A stretch of DNA of 64,000 bases from Stutzerimonas stutzeri (GCA_019056435.1 CP077641.1:806001-870000); one strand, 5' to 3'. Shown: positions 44,772 through 54,269, counted from the first letter of the stretch. Program-made: numbers and translations. The notes: generated by a model from the sequence alone, not told the origin.

Positions 44772-45391
44772 CAGACGGTCCCCTTCAACTGGCGCGCGAT
44801 AATTCGGGTGCGGGTAACGCAGGTTAAAACGGACCCAGCCGCGATAGCGACCAGCGCGAAGTACAAGGAATAGTGCGTCGCGAAGAGCAAAGACTCCGGA
44901 ATATTCAACGCCAGGCCAGCCGTTATTACTGCCATCCGGTGCTGCTTGGCCATGGGCCCGACAAAGGTTTGCTGGAGCCCGAGTGATCCGCCGAAGACTC
45001 GAATATAAGCGGTCAACGCTGCGACAAGCGCGGCAAACCATCCAAGCGCCGGGGCGCCAACCGCGTAACCGAGCGCCACGATCAACAGACTGTCTGCGAT
45101 GCGATCTGGAAACTCGTTATACAGGCTGCCCAAAGGTGACTGCTTTTCGCCTTCGATGGCCACCATACCGTCAAGTAGGTTGCAAATCAGCCTGAGCTGG
45201 ATAAACAGAATGGCCACAACAGTAGCGAGCACACCCGCAGAGGCCACCATACTTGCAGCCGCTGCGGCTGCAAATCCGATACTGGCCACTGAAATCTGGT
45301 TAGGCGAGATATTACGCTTGATTAAAAGCGTGGTTAGTTCCATTGCCCAGCGTTTAGATCGGGATGCAATGGGTCTTCGGTTGTCTTGCAT
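44771..45391 (-). CDS. CDP-alcohol phosphatidyltransferase, YnbA-like subfamily
   Basis: A 206-residue protein with about six helices. The CDP-alcohol motif is in a variant form. Where the family has D-x2-DG-x2-AR-x8-G-x3-D-x3-D, this reads N-x2-DG-x2-AI-x8-G-x3-N-x3-D (CNLLDGMVAIEGE then GSLYNEFPD). The first and third Asp are Asn and the Arg is Ile. This fits the YnbA branch as I recall it. It would join CDP-diacylglycerol to an unknown alcohol. It is first in the operon with the PlsC-like and CdsA-like genes. Confidence 0.82.
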   Translation of the reverse strand: MQDNRRPIASRSKRWAMELTTLLIKRNISPNQISVASIGFAAAAAASMVASAGVLATVVAILFIQLRLICNLLDGMVAIEGEKQSPLGSLYNEFPDRIADSLLIVALGYAVGAPALGWFAALVAALTAYIRVFGGSLGLQQTFVGPMAKQHRMAVITAGLALNIPESLLFATHYSLYFALVAIAAGSVLTCVTRTRIIARQLKGTV

Positions 45392-45504
45392 AGGCGTTCC
45401 CTTACCTGTTTAGCTATCCACGCTTCTAAAGCGAGACCGTTAAGGGGCCTCGTCGTACCAAACCAAATAAATTCGCATGGTTATTCATGCATATTTTTAC
45501 GCTG

Positions 45505-46167
45505 TCACCAACTTCCGTAAGGAATGCCGTACTTGTCTATGTAACGCTTGGTGTTCTCATTAATCTTGTAAGCGTAGCGCCCTTGGGTCTTCCTTGCGAG
45601 GGGCCGAGAGGTTCGATTTCAGCTTGTGCGCGGGCTACTTCGACCGGCCTGTTGCACTCATCCCTACTCCATATCCGCACAACACCGCCCGGAGCCAACC
45701 CCAAATGAAGAGCCGCGATATAAAGGGCGGGCTGATCTGGTGTTTCCGGACAGCGCCGATGAGTGGACCTATACATGAGCTGCCGAGCTTTCTCGGGAAT
45801 ATCGATCCATACTCGATAGGTCTGCGGCTCCACTATGGACTGCCAACGGACGTAGACACGCTTAGGCAGATCTGCACCGACAACACCATGGATTCCACCC
45901 GACTTGCCTCTAGGCCAACCTCTAGCCAACTCACTGTCGTAGCCGTAATTTCCAGTACCAATAATCCCGCCCATGCCATGATTGAAGAATTCGCCGTGAA
46001 TATCTTCAACCCAGCTCGCCTCGACCCAACCGGTCATGTAAAAGCGGAGCAAAAAACTCCAGACTCCACCACGGATCCTTTGGATCCTGTTCACCTGATA
46101 GCGGATCTATTGAATGGCAAGCCGCTAGACACAAAAGCACTACCAAAGCACAAACACGCTTGATCAT
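45505..46167 (-). CDS. DUF2931 family lipoprotein (two frameshifts)
   Basis: Restored, this is about a 220-residue lipoprotein with signal MIKRVCALVVLLCLAAC (lipobox Cys near 17). The family stretches WVEASWVEDIHG, VWIDIPEKARQLM and the ending NTKRYIDKYGIPYGSW follow. Two runs break it: AAAA at 46040-46043 is one base too long, and GGG at 45585-45587 is one short. The corrected stop is at 45505-45507. Its ATG overlaps the stop of the DUF2235 gene. The coupling suggests an accessory or immunity partner of that lipase. GC is lower than in the flanks. Confidence 0.78.
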
Positions 46168-47714
46168 AGAAAGCTCCATTCGGCTACGTGAGGATGATAT
46201 TGGCGCACGCCTCCGGCATTAGGAGAATTAAAGTAAATCAACTTGATCCCCTTAGCGGTGCTCTTTCCGAACGGATTATTCCAATGCGCTGAGAAATGTA
46301 TGTAACGATGCTTCAGAGCAAGCTCCTCTTTCTCAGTCAGCGCATAGTCTCCCTGAACAAACCGGTCGCATACTGCTGCCAATTCATCCGGGACCAGATA
46401 ATGCAACTCATCAGGAATATCATCAAACCTGACGCCCTTCTTTCTTGCGAACTCATGCATAACGCGCAGATATACACGTGACAGTCCGCTACTCACCCGA
46501 CGTCTGAGCTGCAGCCCGGCAAACACCCTCTTTTGCCGAGGTGCTAGACGATCACGCGGATCAACAGGCAGTAGCTGCGACTCTGGGGTGACGATTTCCA
46601 GCATGGCTGCAGGCCAGCCCGCGTCAATCATTCGCTGCCGGGCGTCGGCCGCATCTTGGTAGATAGAGGTTGTCGTCACATCGACACGCTGCCCAACCAC
46701 CAGCGCCTGCATGGGGCTGACCAGAACTCGCTCCTCGGCCTCGTCCAGGTAGCCGCCGCCGATGTCCGAGTGAGCACCCGGAAGGATGATTTCAGTATGG
46801 TCCGGGCTGACCTCGCTCAATGGAAAATTGGCACGTGTTTCGTCGCGCGCCACTAGCTGGACCACATCCTTGAAGTATTTGCGTGGCAGGTAGAGATTCA
46901 GCCCCGGTGTCGTGGCGCTTCGGACATTACCCAGATTCGCCAAACCACCAACTGAAGCGACGGTATCGAACAGGCCGATAAAACCGACGTTGATGTCCCT
47001 TCCGTAGCGCTCGACGAAACTGTGATCAAATGCGCTCGCGTGGCTCCGCAAAGCCGCTCCGAGAGGGCCCTGGTTGCCTTTGACGACTTCATTGGCGAAA
47101 TGCCTCGCCGCTGCAGCACCGCGACTAAAACCGAAGACATCAAAGGTCAGGGAAATAATTTCGCCGCCGGGATTTCCCTCCTTGGCGCGGCCAATAGCTG
47201 CACCGATCATGGTGAATGCGCGCTGAACACACTGCTGAACACCGGTAGCGCCCCGCCCCATGGCATAGCCCAAGGCGCTGTCTTCCTCACCGTTTTGGGT
47301 ACCGATACCCTCGATATAGATTTTCAAGGAGACTTGTCGTTGCGGGCCCGAACCCTCGGCATAGGCCCGATCGACATGGAGGCTCATCAGCTTCCGCACA
47401 TTGGTCAGATCATTCCCATAACTGCTATCCGGCTCGGCCATATAGGGTTTGCAATTGGCGTCCAGATCTTCGGCCGTGATGGGATGGTGCGCGCCACATG
47501 CCAGGCCAAGCGCGGCGTTGGTGGCGTTGTTGAGCGTGCCATCAAAGAACACGCCGATACGCAAGGCCAGCTTGACCTTCTCGGGCGATCTGGCCGGCTG
47601 ACTGCTGTAGCGCTCGTATTCAGCCCAGCGCTCGGCATGGATTTCGACGGGCTGAACGCCCTTGAGCTCGGCTTCGCGCTTGGCTCGAGGAATATTGGGT
47701 ACGTAACCACTCAT
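46164..47714 (-). CDS. DUF2235 (Tle1-like) phospholipase domain protein
   Basis: A 516-residue protein without a signal peptide. The DUF2235 alpha/beta-hydrolase features are visible: an early IGVFFDGTLNN, the nucleophile elbow GFSRG (Ser near residue 196) and GLFDTVAS near residue 245, with GAHSDIGGGY near 315 giving the catalytic acid/His region. The same layout is found in type VI secretion lipase effectors of the Tle1 group. No vgrG, PAAR or hcp gene is in the window, so delivery by T6SS is only inferred. It is coupled to the DUF2931 lipoprotein gene. Confidence 0.82.
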   Translation of the reverse strand: MSGYVPNIPRAKREAELKGVQPVEIHAERWAEYERYSSQPARSPEKVKLALRIGVFFDGTLNNATNAALGLACGAHHPITAEDLDANCKPYMAEPDSSYGNDLTNVRKLMSLHVDRAYAEGSGPQRQVSLKIYIEGIGTQNGEEDSALGYAMGRGATGVQQCVQRAFTMIGAAIGRAKEGNPGGEIISLTFDVFGFSRGAAAARHFANEVVKGNQGPLGAALRSHASAFDHSFVERYGRDINVGFIGLFDTVASVGGLANLGNVRSATTPGLNLYLPRKYFKDVVQLVARDETRANFPLSEVSPDHTEIILPGAHSDIGGGYLDEAEERVLVSPMQALVVGQRVDVTTTSIYQDAADARQRMIDAGWPAAMLEIVTPESQLLPVDPRDRLAPRQKRVFAGLQLRRRVSSGLSRVYLRVMHEFARKKGVRFDDIPDELHYLVPDELAAVCDRFVQGDYALTEKEELALKHRYIHFSAHWNNPFGKSTAKGIKLIYFNSPNAGGVRQYHPHVAEWSFL

Positions 47715-48164
47715 GGTTCCACCATCCTTGGTTGGAAATCATTGTCTGTGCAAAGGCTCAGGTAGGTATGCACGTCACGTGCAGCACCCGGATGGTTAGT
47801 AACGGCGAGCGTCGGGGTGGTTTCAAGCGCGCCGTTCACATTGCGTGCACCTTGCACCTTTGTTTTGTGCCCTGACCCAAGAGACGGCAATTGGCGAGCC
47901 GCTGCTCACCCGGAAATGCCAGACGGGGATCGCAAACCGGGGCTGATGACGGCTGGCGCAGCGCAACCGGGCCGCTGCCCCTTTCAAGTGCACCGAATCC
48001 CCGTATAGTGCGCATCGTCCTCCGCTTTCGCTGGCCTCACCGGGTCTGGCGCAGCCCGACGACCAAGGCATGAACCTTGCGTTATTCGTTGCGCAGCCCA
48101 TCACCCCGGCGCTGCGTTTGCCGAATGCCCTACCCGGGTGGCCGGCCAGTACTGGAGATACACG
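47715..48164. other. Spacer with no gene seen
   Basis: 450 bases between the divergent DUF2235 gene and the monooxygenase gene. There is a GTGCA-CCT-TGCAC inverted repeat near 47848. A TATAGT near 48004 could be a -10 for the rightward gene. Base composition returns to high GC here, marking the right edge of the accessory block. Confidence 0.45.
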
Positions 48165-48743
48165 ATGTCTACCGAACCCGTCACCTTGATGGTGGCCCGC
48201 CGTGTGCGCGACGGCCGCTACCACGATCTGCTCGCCTGGCTGCATGAGGGCGAACAACTGGCCGCGGACTTTCCCGGCTACCTCGGCTCCGGCGTACTGG
48301 CGCCGCCGCCCGGCGATGATGAATTCCAGATCGTCTTCCGTTTCGCCGACGAACAGACCCTCGACAGCTGGGAGCACTCGGCGTCGCGCCGTGCCTGGCT
48401 GCAACGCGGTGGCGAACTCTTCGGTCACCCCCATGAACACCGCGCCCGCGGCCTGGATGCCTGGTTCGGCGACAGTACCCGCAGCCCGGCACCACCACGC
48501 TGGAAGCAGAGCGTGGCGATCTGGCTGGCGTTCTTTCCGGTATCGCTGGCGTTCAATCTGCTATTTGGCGGATGGCTTGCCGAGTTCGGGCTGGTCACGC
48601 GCATTCTGCTCAGCACCCTGGCGCTCACCCCGCTGATGACCTACCTGTTCATTCCGCTCTCCACGCGCCTGCTGGCGCCCTGGCTCAACAGCCCGACCCG
48701 GCCGCGGCTGCGTCACGCCAAGCAGGTGGTTGGCGCCCGTTGA
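48165..48743 (+). CDS. Antibiotic biosynthesis monooxygenase (ABM) domain membrane protein
   Basis: A 192-residue protein. Residues about 1-100 form an ABM ferredoxin-like domain (VTLMVARRVRDGRYHDLLAWL, then FQIVFRFADEQTLDSWEHS). Residues about 115-180 hold two membrane helices (WKQSVAIWLAFFPVSLAFNLL and a second before 170). This ABM plus two-helix layout is common in Pseudomonas. Its role is unknown. The ATG at 48165 follows GGAG, so the longer frame from 48138 is not needed. Confidence 0.82.
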   Translation: MSTEPVTLMVARRVRDGRYHDLLAWLHEGEQLAADFPGYLGSGVLAPPPGDDEFQIVFRFADEQTLDSWEHSASRRAWLQRGGELFGHPHEHRARGLDAWFGDSTRSPAPPRWKQSVAIWLAFFPVSLAFNLLFGGWLAEFGLVTRILLSTLALTPLMTYLFIPLSTRLLAPWLNSPTRPRLRHAKQVVGAR

Positions 48744-48902
48744 TCGGAACGCCAGGGGCGACCCTACAAAAGCATTGCTGTCATTCCTCTGGCGCCATTA
48801 AAGTGCCACCAATTGGCGCCGATACCTCAGGATCGGCGTCGAGCGGTGTGTGCCAGAGCGCCGCCCGCGACCAGACGGACATTGCCAGCGGATGGACAAC
48901 CG

Positions 48903-49988
48903 ATGACCCCGAAAACGACCCCTGCCCCCTGGCGTTCGCGCAGCCTGATCCTGCTGGCGCTCGGACTGCTGTTCCCCTCGACCAGTCTGCATGCCGCCGA
49001 GCAGACCCTGACCCTGCTGACCTGGGAGGAATATCTCAGCGAAGCGGTCATCGAACGTTGGCAGGCGGAAACCGGCGTGCGCATCGAACAGATCTACTTC
49101 GACAGCGGCGACAAACGCGACGAGATCCTCGCCAAGCCCGACCATCAGATCGACGTCGTGCTTACCGAGCTGATCAGCTCATCGCGCTTCGGCGCACGCG
49201 GCTTGCTGGACCCCCTCGACGAAAAAAGCCTACCCGGGCTCAGCCACCTTTCACCGCGCTGGCGCGACAGCTGCGGCCCTTATAGCGTGCCCTACCTGTG
49301 GGGCACGCTCGGCATCGCCTACCGCAGCGACCGCCTCGACCAGGCACCGCACTCCTGGGCGGACCTGCTCAAGCCGGCCCCTCACGATGCGCCCCACATC
49401 ATCATGATGGAGGATCACGAGGACATCCTCGCCAGTCCGCTGATCCTCCAGCAGCACTCGATCAACACCTCCGACAACGACGAACTGAAGGCTGCTTACG
49501 AACTGCTTCTGGCGCAGGCGCCCGCGGTATTGACCTACGAATACGTGATCACCTCGCTGCGCAGCCAGCGCTACCTGGACCAGGCCGACATGGCGCTGGC
49601 CTACAGCGGTGACCAGCAGGTGCTCAACGAAGTCGAGGGCATCGACGGCGAGCCCTGGCGCTACGTGGTGCCCGAAGAGGGCACGCTGCTCTGGGTCGAC
49701 TGCCTGTCGGTGCCGAGTATCACGCTGGACAAGGCGCTGGCGTATCGCTTCCTGGAGTTTCTCAACCAGCCCGACATTGCGGCGCTGAACGCCTCCGACC
49801 TGGGTGTAGCGACGCCGAACCGGGCCGCGCGCGAACTGCTGCCGGACGACATCCGCCAGGATCCAACCATCTATCCGCCGGAGGAGGTCCTGGCGCGCAG
49901 CCAGGTCTACGAGCCGAGGCCGCTGGAGGCTACACAGACCCGCCGCCGCATCATCAGCGCCTTGATCAACGCTCATGACGCTCGGTAA
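48903..49988 (+). CDS. Polyamine-type periplasmic binding protein (PotD/NspS-like)
   Basis: A 361-residue secreted protein with a signal peptide of about 31 residues (ending SLHAAEQ). A PotD-type type II binding fold follows, starting LTLLTWEEYLSEAVIERW. Lobe-spanning motifs include PYLWGTLGIAYRSD and ALAYSGDQQ. There are no ABC permease or ATPase genes here. Instead the gene overlaps by 14 bases a membrane GGDEF-EAL gene, the arrangement of V. cholerae nspS-mbaA, where the binding protein reports norspermidine or spermidine. A sensory role is therefore more likely than transport. The start at 48903 gives the best signal peptide. Confidence 0.85.
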   Translation: MTPKTTPAPWRSRSLILLALGLLFPSTSLHAAEQTLTLLTWEEYLSEAVIERWQAETGVRIEQIYFDSGDKRDEILAKPDHQIDVVLTELISSSRFGARGLLDPLDEKSLPGLSHLSPRWRDSCGPYSVPYLWGTLGIAYRSDRLDQAPHSWADLLKPAPHDAPHIIMMEDHEDILASPLILQQHSINTSDNDELKAAYELLLAQAPAVLTYEYVITSLRSQRYLDQADMALAYSGDQQVLNEVEGIDGEPWRYVVPEEGTLLWVDCLSVPSITLDKALAYRFLEFLNQPDIAALNASDLGVATPNRAARELLPDDIRQDPTIYPPEEVLARSQVYEPRPLEATQTRRRIISALINAHDAR

Positions 49989-52347
49989 ACGCGCCCTGCT
50001 GGTGATCTTCCCGGTCATTCTGATCATCCAGCTGATCGCCGCGACCACGGCCTACCTGACCCAGCGTGCCTCGCTGCTGGGGCTGGAACAGGCGCGCCTG
50101 GCGCAGCAGCTCTCGGCGCTCAAGTCGGCCTACCTCGATTACGAAGCCTTCAACCGCAGCGTGCTCTACTCGATCATCGACAGCGAAGCGTTGCTGCTTT
50201 TCCTGCGCGAATCCGACACGGCGTTTCGCAACGAGACGCTGGGGCTGCGCATCCAGCAGAGCATCCGCTCGCTGTCCAACACCAAGCTGACCTTCGTCTC
50301 CTTTGCCATCGTCCAGCCGGACGGCACGCCCGCCTATTACTTCGAAAGCAGCCTGTCGCCCTTCGCCACGATGAACGCAACCCAGCAACGGATCGTCAGG
50401 GAGGCCCGACAATCCTCAGCCGTCAGCGGGATGGTCTATGTGGAGGAGGCCGAGGGCGGCCCGCTCCTGCTCGACACCGATTTCATTCTGCCGGCGTCTA
50501 GCAGCCGGCCCCTGCCCAGCCAGCGCGCGGAAGCCTTCACACTGCAGCTGGCGGTACGCCCGGAGCGCTTCATCAAGCTCAAGCGCAGCCTTGAGCAGGA
50601 ATACGGCGCGCCGGTGGAGATCGCGCCACAGTTGGCCCCCATCGAGCCCGGGCTGTCCGCGGACATGCTGCTCTCCCGCTCCCTCTACGCGCGCCTGACC
50701 CCGGCGCCGGAATACATTGCCGAGCGCCTGCGCACCCTGGGGCTGGCCTTTCTTGCCGGTGGCTCGCTGATGTGCCTGATCTCCATCGCCCTGCTGCTCT
50801 GGCTGATCCGCCGTTACGTCACCGGCCCTATCAGCGAACTCGACGACCAGCTCACCGACTTGCTCCTGTGCCGGCGCGCCGCGCTCGACGAACCCAGCGA
50901 GGGCGGCGAAATCGGCCGCCTGACGGTCAATATGAAGACGCTGCACGAGCGCAACACCGCCGCCCTGCAGCGCATCCAGGAAATCTCCTGGACCGACAGC
51001 CTGACCCAGATCAGCAACCGGGCTCACTTCGGGATACTTGCCAGCAGCCTGTACGAGCAGTCCATCGAGCAGCACAAGCGCCTGGCGCTGCTGTTTCTCG
51101 ATCTGGACAACTTCAAGCAGGTCAACGACCAGCACGGGCACGATGCCGGAGACGCGCTGTTGCGAATGTTCGCCCGGCGCGTCCAGGGTCTGCTTCGCCA
51201 GCATCGTGTCCATCATCCGGACAGCGAGACCGCCTTCGCGCGGTTGTCCGGCGACGAATTCGCCATTCTCCTGCAGACCGGCACAGGCGACGGCGGGCTG
51301 CCTGCGCTTTGCGAGGCGCTGCTGGAACTGTGCCGCGGCGGTTTCAGCCTGGACGATCGGGTCTATCCGGTCAGCGTGAGCATTGGCACGGCCTGGTACC
51401 CGGACGACGCCGATTCCATCACCCAGCTGCTCACCCGCGCCGACACCGCGATGTACCAGGCCAAGGCGGAGGGCAAGAGCACCGTGGTGGCCTTCAGCGC
51501 TGCACTCGAACAGCACAACGACCGCATGCGCCTGATCGAAGATGAGCTGCGCGCCCTCGATGGCGAGGCCCAGTGGCGTTTGGTCTACATGCCGGCGCTC
51601 GACCGCGAGGGTGCGGTGGTGAGTTGCGAGGTGCTGTTACGTTGGCATTCGCCGCTGCTGGGGACCGTCTCCCCTGGCGAGTTCATCCCGATCGCCGAGC
51701 GCGCCGGGCTGTTTCCGAAAATCGACAGCTGGGTCATCGATCACGCCCTGGCCGACTACCCGCGGCTGGTCGAGTTGTTCGGCCGGCAGGTGATCCTGGC
51801 CATCAATGTCTCTTCCGCCCAGCTGACCGACGACCGCATCTGCCGCTACCTCATCGAACGCGCCGCGCACCACGGCGTGGAGCCAGGGCGGATCGAGATC
51901 GAGTTGACCGAAACCTATGCGGCCGAACTGTCCAGCGACACCATGGACGTGGTCCAGGCGATCCGTCAGGCGGGTTTTCGGGTCGCCATCGACGACTTCG
52001 GTGTGGGTTACACCTCGATCCAGCAGTTGCTCGAATACCCGGCCGATACCATCAAGCTCGACATGGCGATCATCCGCCGCCTGACCCGGCCGGACATGCA
52101 GGAAAGCCTCAACGCGCTCGTCGCGTTCTGCCAGGCGCAGGGCAAGCGGGTCAATGCCGAAGGGGTCGACAGCCTGGAGAAACAGTCCGCCCTGCTGCAG
52201 GCCGGCTGCGACCTGTTCCAGGGCTACCTCATCTCCCCGCCACGGTCGCTGGCCGCGCTACGGGACTGGATGGCCGTGCGCAACCGCGCCGAAGGCGCGC
52301 TGCGCCTGGAGCAACTACCGCCTCGAGCAGAGGTGCTGGCGAGCTAA
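49975..52347 (+). CDS. Membrane GGDEF-EAL c-di-GMP enzyme (MbaA-like)
   Basis: 790 residues, the length of V. cholerae MbaA as I recall it. TM1 is about 8-28, a periplasmic sensor spans about 29-258, TM2 is about 259-282 (SLMCLISIALLLWLI), and a HAMP-like stalk follows. GGDEF is at about 335-510 with the degenerate site RLSGDEF. EAL is at about 525-775, with EVLLRW in place of EALLRW but with the other metal-site motifs present (INVSSAQL, ELTET, IDDFGVGYTS, KLDM, AEGV). It is probably a phosphodiesterase tuned by the upstream binding protein. Confidence 0.88.
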   Translation: MTLGKRALLVIFPVILIIQLIAATTAYLTQRASLLGLEQARLAQQLSALKSAYLDYEAFNRSVLYSIIDSEALLLFLRESDTAFRNETLGLRIQQSIRSLSNTKLTFVSFAIVQPDGTPAYYFESSLSPFATMNATQQRIVREARQSSAVSGMVYVEEAEGGPLLLDTDFILPASSSRPLPSQRAEAFTLQLAVRPERFIKLKRSLEQEYGAPVEIAPQLAPIEPGLSADMLLSRSLYARLTPAPEYIAERLRTLGLAFLAGGSLMCLISIALLLWLIRRYVTGPISELDDQLTDLLLCRRAALDEPSEGGEIGRLTVNMKTLHERNTAALQRIQEISWTDSLTQISNRAHFGILASSLYEQSIEQHKRLALLFLDLDNFKQVNDQHGHDAGDALLRMFARRVQGLLRQHRVHHPDSETAFARLSGDEFAILLQTGTGDGGLPALCEALLELCRGGFSLDDRVYPVSVSIGTAWYPDDADSITQLLTRADTAMYQAKAEGKSTVVAFSAALEQHNDRMRLIEDELRALDGEAQWRLVYMPALDREGAVVSCEVLLRWHSPLLGTVSPGEFIPIAERAGLFPKIDSWVIDHALADYPRLVELFGRQVILAINVSSAQLTDDRICRYLIERAAHHGVEPGRIEIELTETYAAELSSDTMDVVQAIRQAGFRVAIDDFGVGYTSIQQLLEYPADTIKLDMAIIRRLTRPDMQESLNALVAFCQAQGKRVNAEGVDSLEKQSALLQAGCDLFQGYLISPPRSLAALRDWMAVRNRAEGALRLEQLPPRAEVLAS

Positions 52348-52373
52348 CGACAAGGGCTTGGCTGAACGGTCCA

Positions 52374-52832
52374 CGGGCGAATGAATTCGCCCCTACAGAA
52401 GCGGGAATCGGTGTTGCGATGGGGCGGCCATAGGGCGAATAAATTCGCCCCTACAGAGGCGGGATGGGCTTTGCGGCGGGGCGGCATGGGCGGATGAATT
52501 CGCCCCTACAGAAGCGGGAATCGGCGTTGCGGGCGGGGCGGCCGTAGGGCGAATGAATTCGCCCCTACAGAGGCGGGAATCGGTGTTGCGGCAGGGCGGC
52601 CATAGGGCGAATGAATTCGCCCCTACAGAAGCGGGAATCGGCGTTGCGACGGGGCGGCCATGGGCGAATGAATTCGCCCCTGCGGGAGCGGGTTCGGTAT
52701 CGCGGTGGGGCGGCATGGGCGAATAAATTCGCCCCTATAGGTGCGGGATCGGCGTTGCGGTGGGGCGGCATGGGTGAATGAATTCACGGGGGTTCTCGGT
52801 GCGGGCGTAGGGGCGAATTTCATTCGCCCATC
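52374..52832. repeat. Tandem array of palindromic repeats, about 61-bp unit
   Basis: About eight head-to-tail copies of a unit made of GGGCGAATGAATTCGCCCC followed by TACAGAAGCGGGAATCGGCG and a G-rich TTGCGRYGGGGCGGCC part. A last palindrome in inverted flank orientation (GTAGGGGCGAAT...) lies at 52807-52830. It fills the 515-base spacer between two convergent genes, with no gene inside. Copies differ by a few bases, such as TGAAT or TAAAT in the centre. Confidence 0.88.
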
Positions 52833-52862
52833 GCGGCACGCTCGCTGCTTGCCCTATACCGG

Positions 52863-54269
52863 TCAGCCTTCATCACCGTCCTGCTCCTTCTCGCCCAGAC
52901 GGCGATACAGGGTACGACGACCAATACCGAGCAGGGCCGCGGCGCGGCGTTTGTTGCCATCGACCTGCTCCAGCACGTGCTGGATGTAACGCCGCTCGAG
53001 CTCCTCCAGCGTGGGCAGCAAGGGCCCGTCGACCATGCGCTCGAGCAAGGTGTCCGCCTTGGCCTGTGCGGGCCGCTCCTGGTAATGGGCGATCCGTGTG
53101 GGCAGATGCTCCAGCTCGATGCTGCGGCCATGGCAGAAGGTCACGGCGCGCTCCATGGCGTTCTGCAGTTCACGCACGTTGCCCGGGAAGGGATAGTGCC
53201 TGAGCTGCTCCAGCGCCGCGGGCGACAGGCCGCGCACCGGGCGGCCGTCACGCGCGGCGAAGTGCGCGACGAAGCCGGCCGCAAGCAACTCGCGGTCCTC
53301 TTCGCGATCGCGAAGCGGAGGCACCTGCAGGATGAACGTCTCCAGGCGGAAATAGAGGTCCTCGCGAAACGACTCGCGCCCGGCGGCCGTCTCCAGCGGA
53401 CGGTTGCTGGCGGCGATGATGCGCACGTCCACACTGAGCTCACGCTCGCCACCGACCGGTCGGATGGTGCCTTCCTGCAGCACGCGCAGGAGTTTCGCCT
53501 GCAGCGGCATCGGCATTTCACCGATTTCATCGAGAAACAGGGTGCCACCATCGGCCTGCTGGAAGAGCCCCTTGTGCGCGCGACTGGCACCGGTGAACGC
53601 CCCGGCGGCATGACCGAAGAACTCGCTTTCGAGCAGCTCGGCCGGCAACCCGGCGCAGTTGATCGCCAGGAAGGGCCGCCCGGCACGATCGCTCTCGGCG
53701 TGTACCGCGCGGGCGACCAGCTCCTTGCCGGTACCGCTCTCGCCGATTACCAGCACCGGGCCGGCGGCGCGCGCCAGCTGCCGGATCTGATCGAACAGCG
53801 CGCGCATGACCCGGCTGCGCCCGAGCATGCCGTGAAAGCGATCATCGCTGAGCAGTTGCTGAAAGCGGCGCACCTCATCGCGCAGGTGCCGGGTTTCCAA
53901 GGCCCGCGACACGGCCAGGCCGAGGTGATCCAGGTCCAGCGGCTTGGTCAGGAATTCATCGGCGCCTTCCTTCAACGCCGCCACCGCCTGTTGAATGCTG
54001 CCAAAGGCGGTGATGACGAGAAACGCCGGCGCCGCCTGCATGGCCTTGACACGCCGCAGCAGCGCCATGCCATCGGCACCCGGCAGCCGCAGATCGCTGA
54101 TGACCAGGTCAGGCTCCCAGCTTTCCAGCAGCGCGACGGCGTCCTCGGCGCTGGAAACCGCACGCACCGACAGCGCACGGTCCTCCAGTTCTTCGGCCAA
54201 CAATTGGCGCAGACCCTCATCGTCTTCCACCACGAGCACCCGTTGCGGGGTGCTGTCATCCATTTGCAT
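52863..54269 (-). CDS. NtrC-type sigma-54-dependent response regulator
   Basis: About 468 residues. The receiver (about 1-120) has the acidic pair ED-D near 14-16, phospho-Asp in LVISDLRLPG, and Lys in FLTKPLDLDHL. The AAA+ domain (about 140-375) has Walker A GESGTGKE and the sigma-54 contact GAFTGA. The C-terminal Fis-type helix-turn-helix reads NKRRAAALLGIGRRTLYRRL. The ATG at 54269 is preferred since GAGGA lies eight bases upstream. The start overlaps the kinase gene. It likely drives the sigma-54 promoter at 55840-55855. Confidence 0.9.
   Translation of the reverse strand: MQMDDSTPQRVLVVEDDEGLRQLLAEELEDRALSVRAVSSAEDAVALLESWEPDLVISDLRLPGADGMALLRRVKAMQAAPAFLVITAFGSIQQAVAALKEGADEFLTKPLDLDHLGLAVSRALETRHLRDEVRRFQQLLSDDRFHGMLGRSRVMRALFDQIRQLARAAGPVLVIGESGTGKELVARAVHAESDRAGRPFLAINCAGLPAELLESEFFGHAAGAFTGASRAHKGLFQQADGGTLFLDEIGEMPMPLQAKLLRVLQEGTIRPVGGERELSVDVRIIAASNRPLETAAGRESFREDLYFRLETFILQVPPLRDREEDRELLAAGFVAHFAARDGRPVRGLSPAALEQLRHYPFPGNVRELQNAMERAVTFCHGRSIELEHLPTRIAHYQERPAQAKADTLLERMVDGPLLPTLEELERRYIQHVLEQVDGNKRRAAALLGIGRRTLYRRLGEKEQDGDEG

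Noticed and set aside
52374..52832. CRISPR array
   Set aside because: The sequences between palindromes are conserved, not unique, and there are no cas genes. It is a tandem repeat.
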